Below are positions 7,315 through 12,869 of a stretch of DNA of 15,036 bases, piece after piece (positions within the stretch are counted from its first letter, which is position 1; every line of letters begins with the position of its first letter). This DNA is from CAJWBT01 sp964401855 (GTDB lineage: Bacteria; Chloroflexota; Dehalococcoidia; Lucifugimonadales; UBA3495), in assembly GCA_964401855.1 (NCBI GenBank), contig CAYOAF010000251.1, positions 1-15,036 on the forward strand, written 5' to 3'. The notes beneath the pieces are model-generated. The model did not search any database and was not told the DNA's origin. It was given only the letters and a program-made list of their open reading frames with translations. A program made the position numbers and the translations under genes.

Positions 7315-8636
7315 GAGTCGGCATCATCGGCGGCGGCGCGGCCGGGCTGGCCGCAGCCTACGAACTGACCAAGAGGGGCCATTATGCCGAGGTTTTCGAG
7401 CAGGCCTCATCCCTGGGCGGTCAGGCCTCCACCTTCGACGTCGGCGGCGGGCGGCTGGAACGGGGCTACCACCACCTGTTCGTCAGCGACGTGGACATGG
7501 CCGGCCTGATCCAGGATCTGGGGCTAGGAGAGAAGCTGGCCTGGTTGGAGTCCCAGGTGGGGCTTTACCACGACGGCAAGATCTGGTCCTTCGGCACCCC
7601 CATGGACCTGCTCCGGTTCAAGCCCCTCTCCCTGTTCCAGCGGGTCCGGGTGGGCTTCTGGACCTTTGTCTTGCAGAAGACCAAGAACTGGCAAAAGTTC
7701 GAAGGTATCACCGCCAGAGACTGGATCGTCGCCCACATGGGGCGGCGGGCCTACGAGGTCATCTGGGAGCCGCTGCTGCGGGGCAAGTTCGGCGAATACT
7801 ACGACCAGGTAAGCATGGCCTGGATCTGGGGCAAGATCTACCTGCGGGTGGCATCCCGGGGCAAGGGAATGCAGAAGGAGCGCCTAGGCTATCCCATGGG
7901 CAGCTTCGGCGAGGTGCTCGACACCCTGGGGGAACGGATCGTCGAGCAAGGCGGCGACGTTCACATCTCCGCCGCCGTGAAGCGGGTGGCCGTGGAGGAC
8001 GGTGCCGCTGCCGGTCTGGAGATGGCGCTGCCGGGCCGGGAGCCGGAGGTCAGGGTCTACGACGCCGTGATCGCCACCACCCCCTCCTACATCTTCACCC
8101 GGCTGGTCCCTCCCCTGCCGGACGGCTACCGGGAAAAGCTGGAATCCGTCAGGTACCTGTCCGCTGTCCTGATGGTGCTGGTGTTGAACCGGCCCCTATC
8201 CTCCAAGTATTGGATGAACATCGCCGACAACAGCGTGCCCTTTGTGGCCGTCATCGAGCATACCAACTGGATCGACAGGTCGCTGTACGGGGGACACCAC
8301 GTAGTCTACTTGAGCAACTACCCCGACCGGGACAGCGAGCTTTACCGGAAGAGCGCCGAGGAACTCCTGGAGGAGTTTATTCCCCACCTACGAAAAATCA
8401 ACCCGGACTTCGACCCTGCCTGGGTCCTGGAGTACCATCATCATAGGATGGACGGCGCCCAGCCTATCATCGGGGTCAACTACAGCGAGCGCATTCCGGA
8501 CCACCGGACACCGTTCAAGAACCTGTACCTGGCGAACACCACTCAGATCTACCCGGAGGACCGGGGCACCAACTACTCGGTGCGCCTGGGCCGCCGGGTG
8601 GCCAGGATGGTCCTGGAAGACGCGGGACAGGGGTAG
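7311..8636 (+). CDS. FAD/NAD(P)-dependent oxidoreductase (amine oxidase / protoporphyrinogen oxidase-like fold)
   Basis: A 441-residue flavoprotein. The N-terminal Rossmann dinucleotide motif is GIIGGGAAGLAAAYEL, with the three key glycines at residues 7, 9 and 12 and the ribose-binding glutamate at E30 (EVFEQ), followed by LGGQAST. The C-terminal FAD-contact region is LYLANTTQIYPEDRGTNYSV. The middle part (FWTFVLQKTKNWQKFEG...WEPLLRGKFG) matches the substrate-binding half of the PF01593 superfamily. Members include protoporphyrinogen oxidase, phytoene desaturase and UDP-galactopyranose-mutase-like enzymes; the exact substrate cannot be read from sequence. Beside a flippase-like protein and GT-C-like proteins, a lipid- or sugar-modifying oxidation is a reasonable inference. 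ATG at 7311 has a good Shine-Dalgarno and overlaps the preceding stop. Length is normal for the family. Confidence 0.9.
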   Translation: MRVGIIGGGAAGLAAAYELTKRGHYAEVFEQASSLGGQASTFDVGGGRLERGYHHLFVSDVDMAGLIQDLGLGEKLAWLESQVGLYHDGKIWSFGTPMDLLRFKPLSLFQRVRVGFWTFVLQKTKNWQKFEGITARDWIVAHMGRRAYEVIWEPLLRGKFGEYYDQVSMAWIWGKIYLRVASRGKGMQKERLGYPMGSFGEVLDTLGERIVEQGGDVHISAAVKRVAVEDGAAAGLEMALPGREPEVRVYDAVIATTPSYIFTRLVPPLPDGYREKLESVRYLSAVLMVLVLNRPLSSKYWMNIADNSVPFVAVIEHTNWIDRSLYGGHHVVYLSNYPDRDSELYRKSAEELLEEFIPHLRKINPDFDPAWVLEYHHHRMDGAQPIIGVNYSERIPDHRTPFKNLYLANTTQIYPEDRGTNYSVRLGRRVARMVLEDAGQG

Positions 8637-8695
8637 CCGTCACCGGCCTTGCAAAATCTGAGCAAGGGAGTAGAATCAGTTCGCGACCATCCGGG

Positions 8696-8701
8696 TACAA
8701 T
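8696..8701 (+). promoter_or_regulatory. Possible -10 element upstream of the Tat-signal gene
   Basis: TACAAT lies 12 bases before ATG 8713 and about 54 before the in-frame ATG 8755. No matching -35 is found at 16-18 bases. If real, it would favour the later ATG, because the earlier one would have almost no leader. Confidence 0.22.
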
Positions 8702-8712
8702 ACCAAGCATCC

Positions 8713-9039
8713 ATGGTAACCAACGCTGAGCCACCGGGACGCCGGCGCTCGAAGATGAATGCTTCGCAGACCGGCGACTCAGCGACAAACAACCTCCAGG
8801 AGTTGAGCGTGCCGAAAGAGACCGCCGGACCTACTACCGGTCGTGAATCGCGCCGGAGCTTTCTGTCCAAGCTGGGACTGGGCGCGGCCGCTCTGGCCGC
8901 CGTTTCCTCGCCCCTCGGCTGGCTGGGACGCCGCAAGAGCAGCTCCACCCCCGAAATGTCCGAGGTGTTTCCGGGCGAGGATTCGATCTTTCACCCGGCA
9001 AGCGACCCCCGCCTGGACCCTCGCCGCCGGCAGGGTTGA
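8713..9039 (+). CDS. Small Tat-signal protein, probably frameshifted at its 3' end
   Basis: Encodes 108 residues with a clear twin-arginine signal, SRRSFLSKLGLGAAALAAVS: the arginine pair, a following F and L, and then a hydrophobic alanine-rich core. The product should be exported folded, and cleaved or anchored outside the membrane. There is no lipobox cysteine. After the signal comes a short hydrophilic stretch (SEVFPGEDSIFHPASDPRLDPRRRQ) with no domain I recognise. The start is uncertain: ATG 8713 gives a 40-residue polar leader before the Tat motif; ATG 8755 gives a more usual one of about 26. Neither has a strong ribosome-binding site. The TGA at 9037-9039 is followed in the next frame by protein-like sequence to 9259, so the original gene may have been about 180 codons. 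It lies 76 bases after the flavoenzyme and may belong to that transcript. Confidence 0.6.
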   Translation: MVTNAEPPGRRRSKMNASQTGDSATNNLQELSVPKETAGPTTGRESRRSFLSKLGLGAAALAAVSSPLGWLGRRKSSSTPEMSEVFPGEDSIFHPASDPRLDPRRRQG

Positions 9040-9259
9040 GCAACCTTTCACCCGGTCCGGCGGCCTCGAGGCCTTTCAGCACGCGCACCGCGAGTCGTTG
9101 GCCAAGGGTAGTTTCTCCCCCAAGACGATTGCAGAGCGTTTGGAGGCCGCGACCGATCTCCGCCGGCGCGGCCTGGAAGCACCGACCATAGAGGCGGCCC
9201 GCCAGGCGGCACGGAACTGGGTCGCCGGTCAAGCCGACGGCTGGCACGCCAGCCGCTAG
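9038..9259 (+). pseudogene. Out-of-frame continuation of the Tat-signal gene (73 codons plus stop)
   Basis: One frame over from the Tat gene, this stretch reads as ordinary protein: FTRSGGLEAFQHAHRESL, SPKTIAERLEAATDLRRRG, then APTIEAARQAARNW. By my count 58 of 73 codons end in G or C, matching the coding bias of the neighbours. It has no ATG or GTG start of its own near its beginning, so it is best explained as the displaced tail of the upstream gene. Dropping one base in cagggttgag (9031-9040) would join the frames as ...QGEQPFTRSGG. The cause may be a real inactivating indel, a sequencing or assembly error, or recoding at the stop. Function unknown. Its TAG shares the bases CTAG (9256-9259) with the mutL stop on the other strand. 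Confidence 0.45.
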
Positions 9260-10989
9260 CGCCGGCCGAACTCCCGATCCATCTGGTAGGAACTGAAATG
9301 GATCATGGTTGGGCGGCCGTGAGGACAGGTGTGGGGGTTGTCAGTAGCCTCCAGTTGCACCAGCAGGGCGCTCATCTCGGGCTCGGTTAGGGACTTCCCG
9401 GCGCGAATGGCGCTGTGGCAGGCAATTGATGCAGCCAGGACGTCCTCTTGCTGGCGCAGCAGCCCTTCGAAGGCCACCATGTCCAGGACGTTGACCAGCG
9501 ATTGAACCGGGTCCTGGCTGGTCAAGATGCTGGGCACGGCCCGCAGCAAGTAGGCGCTCTCCCCGAAGGACTCCACCTCGAACCCGTAAGACGCCAGAAA
9601 CTCGGTGTTGCTTTTCAGCACCACGGCCTGCCCGGCCGTCAACTCCACCGTCGCGGGCTCCAGCAGCGGCTGCGACTGAACGGACCGCTCCGAGGCCAGC
9701 CGCCGAATCTGGTCGAACAACACCCGCTCGTGGGCGGCGTGCTGGTCCACCAGGAACATCCCCTCGGGTCCTTCCGCCACGATGTAGGTCTGCTTGACCT
9801 GTCCCACCACCTTGAGGGCCGGCAGTTCCTGCCGCGGCGCGGCGGCGCCGGGGGGAGCGAAGTAGTCTTCCCGTTGGCCGGTGAAGGCGCTCCGGGGATA
9901 GAACGAGCCCGTCCTTTCGGCCGAAACCGGGGCGCCCGGCGAAACCGGCGCCATCGCCGGCGGCCGGCCCGTGGAACTGTAAATTTGAGGGACGGGCGAG
10001 TCGGCCACCAGAGCGGCCCGCACCGCTCGTTGGAGCGCCGAGAACACTTTGCCCTCCCGGTGGAACCGGACCTCCCGCTTGGCCGGATGGGAGTTCACGT
10101 CGACCTCGGCGTAGGGGATGCCCAGGTTGAGGGCCGCCAGGGGATAACGCCGGTCAGGTAGGAGACCATGGTAGGCCTCTTCGAGGGCATAGGACAACAT
10201 GCGGTTGTAGACCCACCGCCGGTTGACGAAGAGGGTCATGTAGCTGCGGTTCGCCCGGTGCAGGCTCGGCGGGCTGGTGAACCCATCCACCCGGTAGCCG
10301 GCTTCCGGGTCTTCGCCGCTCACCTCCAGCATGGCCTCGGCCACCCCGGCGCCGTACAGCGCCAGCAGGGTGTCCCGGGGCCTGTCGTTGCCCGGAGTGG
10401 CCAGCGTCGAGCGTCCGTCCACGACGAACTGAAAGCGGATGCCGGGAAAAACTAGGGCGTAGTGGGCCACCAGCTCATGGACCCTGGAGGCCTCGGTGGA
10501 TTTGGTCTTGAGGAATTTGCGCCGGGCCGGCAGGTTCCCGAACAGGTCGGACACCTCGACTGAAGTGCCGGGCGAGCATCCCTGAGCGCCGGCCCGGACC
10601 TGTTGGCCCCACCGCAACTCGACCTGGCGGCCTGCTTCGGCTTGCCGGGGGCGGGTGGTCATGGTCAGGCGGGAAACGGCGGCGATGCTGGGCAAGGCTT
10701 CACCCCGGAAGCCAAGGGTGGCCACGGCGTCCAACTGCCCGGCGGTGACCAGCTTGCTGGTGGCGTGCCGCTCGAAGGCCACCTCCACCTCGGAGGCGGG
10801 GATGCCCTGGCCGTCATCGGTAACCCGGACCTGCTCCACTCCGCCGGTCTTGATCTCGACGATAACCTGGGAGGCCCCGGCGTCGATGGAGTTTTCCAGC
10901 AACTCCTTGACTACCGACGCCGGCCGCTCCACCACCTCTCCGGCGGCAATCTTGATGGCCAGTTCAGGCGGCAGCACCTTGATGGGCAT
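9256..10989 (-). CDS. mutL: MutL, DNA mismatch repair ATPase/endonuclease
   Basis: A full-length 577-residue MutL that couples MutS mismatch recognition to strand removal. The GHKL ATPase N-terminus shows IAAGEVVERPASVVKELLENSIDAGA with catalytic E29 and Mg-binding N33, DDGQGIP, and GFRGEALPSIA. A short variable linker (about residues 330-395) leads to the dimerisation/endonuclease domain: DQHAAHERVLFD (415-426), a clamp-binding-like QPLLEP, CHSAIRAGK and CPHGRP (555-560). The endonuclease consensus DQHAX2EX4E is met except that the last acidic position is D426 rather than E. ATG at 10989 has AGGG at 10997-11000, seven bases away, inside the stop of the HAD gene. That gene lies only nine bases upstream, so the two are co-transcribed. 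Identity is secure. Confidence 0.97.
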   Translation of the reverse strand: MPIKVLPPELAIKIAAGEVVERPASVVKELLENSIDAGASQVIVEIKTGGVEQVRVTDDGQGIPASEVEVAFERHATSKLVTAGQLDAVATLGFRGEALPSIAAVSRLTMTTRPRQAEAGRQVELRWGQQVRAGAQGCSPGTSVEVSDLFGNLPARRKFLKTKSTEASRVHELVAHYALVFPGIRFQFVVDGRSTLATPGNDRPRDTLLALYGAGVAEAMLEVSGEDPEAGYRVDGFTSPPSLHRANRSYMTLFVNRRWVYNRMLSYALEEAYHGLLPDRRYPLAALNLGIPYAEVDVNSHPAKREVRFHREGKVFSALQRAVRAALVADSPVPQIYSSTGRPPAMAPVSPGAPVSAERTGSFYPRSAFTGQREDYFAPPGAAAPRQELPALKVVGQVKQTYIVAEGPEGMFLVDQHAAHERVLFDQIRRLASERSVQSQPLLEPATVELTAGQAVVLKSNTEFLASYGFEVESFGESAYLLRAVPSILTSQDPVQSLVNVLDMVAFEGLLRQQEDVLAASIACHSAIRAGKSLTEPEMSALLVQLEATDNPHTCPHGRPTMIHFSSYQMDREFGRR

Positions 10990-10998
10990 GGCAACGCC

Positions 10999-11436
10999 CT
11001 ATATCAGGGGTACGGTGGAGCCTTTCGCCCGGAATTGCCGGTCCTCAGAGGTGCCGGTATTTATGAAGTCGCAGACGATCCGGTAGACCCGGTCCATCTC
11101 TTCATCGAAGTTGCGCTTGAAGAAGTAGGGCGGCACCCAGACTCCTCCGAAGGCGGCCACCACTTCAGGGTAGTCGTCGATCACAAACTCCGGCTCGAAG
11201 GGGACTTTCAGCTCTTCCAGCCGCTCGTGAAAATGGTGGGTCGGCTTCTCATAGACCCCGCTGACCAGGGGGCCCAGCTCGTACTTCTCCACCACCTCCC
11301 ACCGTTCCCCCATGCCGGACCAGATGTACACCTCGTGGTTGTCGCTTATCAGCTTTTCCAGGTTCTCCTTGGTGCCGGGGCGAAGACTGTCGTCCAGCCC
11401 CAAGATCGTGTAGTCCACATCGAAAAATATCTTCAT
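10999..11436 (-). CDS. Small capless HAD-superfamily hydrolase
   Basis: A 145-residue protein with HAD phosphatase motifs in order: FDVDYT (nucleophile D6, acid/base D8, T10), IWSG with S40 as motif II, EKP with K64 as motif III, and VIDDYPEVV with D87-D88 as motif IV. There is no room for a C1 or C2 cap, so it is a minimal HAD of the type that often acts on large or exposed substrates. The tail (WVPPYFFKRNFDEEMDRVY) is not a domain I recognise. The true substrate is unknown. It is the first gene of a two-gene unit with mutL, nine bases apart, which might hint at a role with DNA ends or nucleotides, but adjacency alone is weak support. ATG at 11436 has a purine-rich AGAGGGG about 13 bases upstream, rather far. 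A perfect TATAAT lies further up. Confidence 0.85.
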   Translation of the reverse strand: MKIFFDVDYTILGLDDSLRPGTKENLEKLISDNHEVYIWSGMGERWEVVEKYELGPLVSGVYEKPTHHFHERLEELKVPFEPEFVIDDYPEVVAAFGGVWVPPYFFKRNFDEEMDRVYRIVCDFINTGTSEDRQFRAKGSTVPLI

Positions 11437-11489
11437 ATATGGGTAACAGCCCCTCTTTCCCTGAACGACGATTTGGGTGACCGCAGGTG

Positions 11490-11495
11490 ATTATA
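11490..11495 (-). promoter_or_regulatory. Candidate -10 box (TATAAT) for HAD-mutL
   Basis: On the minus strand the sequence reads gcgcTATAATcacc, a perfect -10 consensus. Transcription would start near 11483, leaving a leader of about 47 bases before ATG 11436. The -35 region at the right distance (TGTAAC, 11513-11518) matches TTGACA poorly. The long gap upstream supports an independent promoter here. Confidence 0.45.
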
Positions 11496-11770
11496 GCGCA
11501 AAACCGCCGCCGGTTACAGCCTGGAGAATTTTTCAGGATTTGACGTTAATCACTCGCAACCAGGCGCCCCGGTTGGGATGGGAAGCGACAGGCTTTTCGG
11601 GTTTGGTGGTCTCACGTCGAGCGGCCGCCGGGTCAGCCGGTGACCTCCAACCCAGCCTCGACAGCCTTCAGGCTGGCCCCCACCAACAGCCTCGCTCACC
11701 TACCCCGTGACGCCGGCAGCGGCAAGTGAGCAGCGTCAGGCGTGGTCAGTTGCGGGCATCAGGAAGTAAG

Positions 11771-11789
11771 CGCCTCGGACTGTGAGGCG
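11771..11789 (-). terminator. Possible weak terminator hairpin after the hotdog genes
   Basis: CGCCTC (11771-11776) and GAGGCG (11784-11789) form a six-base stem with a seven-base loop, 35 bases past the stop of the second hotdog gene. On the minus strand it is followed by cttacttcct, only moderately T-rich. A factor-independent terminator is possible but not strong. Confidence 0.3.
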
Positions 11790-11823
11790 AGACTGGGTTT
11801 CAAATGGCCGCGGGCGGCGGCGC

Positions 11824-12276
11824 TTATTCCTCTGCGGGCAGATAAGCGTTGGGAACGGTCGCGCCACCTTTGCCGGCCCCGGTACTGTCTCCCTTTTGAT
11901 TCTGCACCGTGATTTCAACCGACACTTTGCTGCCGTTGGCCTCCCTGGTAATGTCGGTGACCTTGCCCAAAAAGGTGATTGTGTCACCGGGGCGGACGGG
12001 CCTCAGGAACCTCAGGTCAACCATCCCGGTATGGTTGAACACGTCGCCGCCAAAATATTTTCTGAGCATCTCGATGGCGAAGGTCACCGACATTCTACCG
12101 GAAGCCACGGTGCCGGTGGTCCCCAGGGTTTCTCTGGCGGTCTCTTCATCGGTAAATTGGGAAGGTCCTGTTTGGCCGGCGCTGGCCTCGAAAAGGTTGA
12201 TAGTCTCCTGGGTCATTTGTTTGACCACAGTCGGAACATCATCTCCTACTTGGTAAGTACGTTCTACCCTCCCCAT
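11824..12276 (-). CDS. MaoC-like hotdog-fold protein, subunit B (catalytic dyad not seen)
   Basis: A 150-residue single hotdog domain of the MaoC dehydratase type: ASAGQTGPSQFTDEETARE (31-49), then TVASGRMSVTFAIEMLRKYFG as the hotdog helix, VDLRFLRPVRPGDTITFLGKVTDI (86-109) and a final strand KVSVEITVQNQKGD. MaoC enzymes hydrate or dehydrate (R)-3-hydroxyacyl-CoA/ACP with an Asp/His pair in SGDxNPxH. Here the matching stretch has no Asp or His before T42-D43, and the only histidine in the protein is H82. Activity as a classic hydratase is therefore doubtful; a CoA-binding partner role or another chemistry is possible. The start ATG 12276 is well supported by GGAGGT nine bases upstream. The gene overlaps subunit A by 13 bases, so the two are translationally coupled and probably form a heterodimer (inference). 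Confidence 0.78.
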   Translation of the reverse strand: MGRVERTYQVGDDVPTVVKQMTQETINLFEASAGQTGPSQFTDEETARETLGTTGTVASGRMSVTFAIEMLRKYFGGDVFNHTGMVDLRFLRPVRPGDTITFLGKVTDITREANGSKVSVEITVQNQKGDSTGAGKGGATVPNAYLPAEE

Positions 12277-12728
12277 TTCTTGCCTACCTCCGAAGGTTGT
12301 TTCAGTTCATGCGTTATGACTCGGTCTATCAGACGGCCGTCTTCATCAACCGAAACCGCCTCCGTGACAATAAAATTCTTACCTCTCCTTAAATACTTAT
12401 CTGCGATCCATGCCGTGACCGTTAATCTCTTCCCAGGGAGAGGAGGATTGTAGCAATAGAAAGCGCATCGAGCGTTGACAGACCCATTGTCCCTATATCG
12501 CGCATTGTATTGCTTGACGTCCACTTTATGGCTGATGGTCGGGAAACCAGCTTCCGTATCCATCACGCCTTTTCTATACGTGTCGATCATCTCCTGGGTC
12601 AAGACATACTCGTATCTTTCGAACGTCTCCCCGACTTCTAAAGCGTCCCAGTCCAATAATACCCGGTCGTCGGCCTCTACCATCTCGGACCCATCCTTTC
12701 CAAATTTGAACTCTATTCGGACAGCCAC
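12264..12728 (-). CDS. FAS1-like / MaoC N-terminal-type hotdog protein, subunit A, low GC
   Basis: A 154-residue protein that resembles the N-terminal-type hotdog of two-subunit acyl dehydratases: DWDALEVGETFERYEYVLTQEMIDTYRKGV (27-56), then PPLPGKRLTVTAWIADKYLRRGKNFIVTEAVSVDEDGRLI (95-134). The SGDxNPxH hydratase motif is absent. It probably pairs with the overlapping downstream subunit B; the substrate may be an acyl-CoA but cannot be named. The start is uncertain: GTG 12728 has only a weak upstream purine stretch, while ATG 12683 (residue 16) has AAGGA ten bases upstream and would give 139 residues. Base composition is odd: 204 of 420 bases (12301-12720) are G or C, about 49%, against about 70% in sampled blocks of mutS and mutL. 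This suggests transfer from a lower-GC source. Confidence 0.72.
   Translation of the reverse strand: MAVRIEFKFGKDGSEMVEADDRVLLDWDALEVGETFERYEYVLTQEMIDTYRKGVMDTEAGFPTISHKVDVKQYNARYRDNGSVNARCAFYCYNPPLPGKRLTVTAWIADKYLRRGKNFIVTEAVSVDEDGRLIDRVITHELKQPSEVGKKWGG
12286..12291 (-). promoter_or_regulatory. Strong ribosome-binding site for hotdog subunit B
   Basis: GGAGGT on the minus strand, nine bases before ATG 12276 and lying inside the 3' end of subunit A. It is the strongest Shine-Dalgarno I noticed in the window. It fixes the start of subunit B and suggests a high, possibly independent, initiation rate. Confidence 0.7.
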
Positions 12729-12869
12729 ATTTTACCACGCGCAGCGCCCCCGCCAGGGAGGATGCTGTCCCCAGGGTCCAGGGGCCTCGCAGCCGGCGGC
12801 TAGGGGGGGCCGCTCAGCCGTTGGATCAGACCCGCGCATGGGGTCCGGGCAAACCCGCCGGTCCCGCCC

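Larger units (their letters stand above)
11437..11823. other. 387-base spacer between the hotdog pair and the HAD-mutL unit
   Basis: No gene or tRNA is recognisable. It holds the candidate HAD-mutL promoter (TATAAT, 11490-11495), a hairpin at 11771-11789, and a second hairpin option, CCAGCC (11652-11657) with GGCTGG (11671-11676) or the tighter CAGCC-TTCA-GGCTG (11662-11675). Short open frames here look like shadows. Confidence 0.5.

Noticed and set aside
10603..11490. Long plus-strand frame spanning the start of mutL and the HAD gene
   Set aside because: It runs antisense to two genes with recognisable catalytic motifs and shows no family resemblance.
11781..11820. tRNA-like T-arm resemblance (gggtttcaaatggcc)
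   Set aside because: No acceptor or anticodon stems can be built around it, and the T-loop consensus does not fit.
12729..12869. GC-rich gap after mutS with short palindromes (for example near 12797-12807) as a terminator
   Set aside because: The possible stems are short and interrupted and lack a T-run on the minus strand; I could not support a specific terminator.
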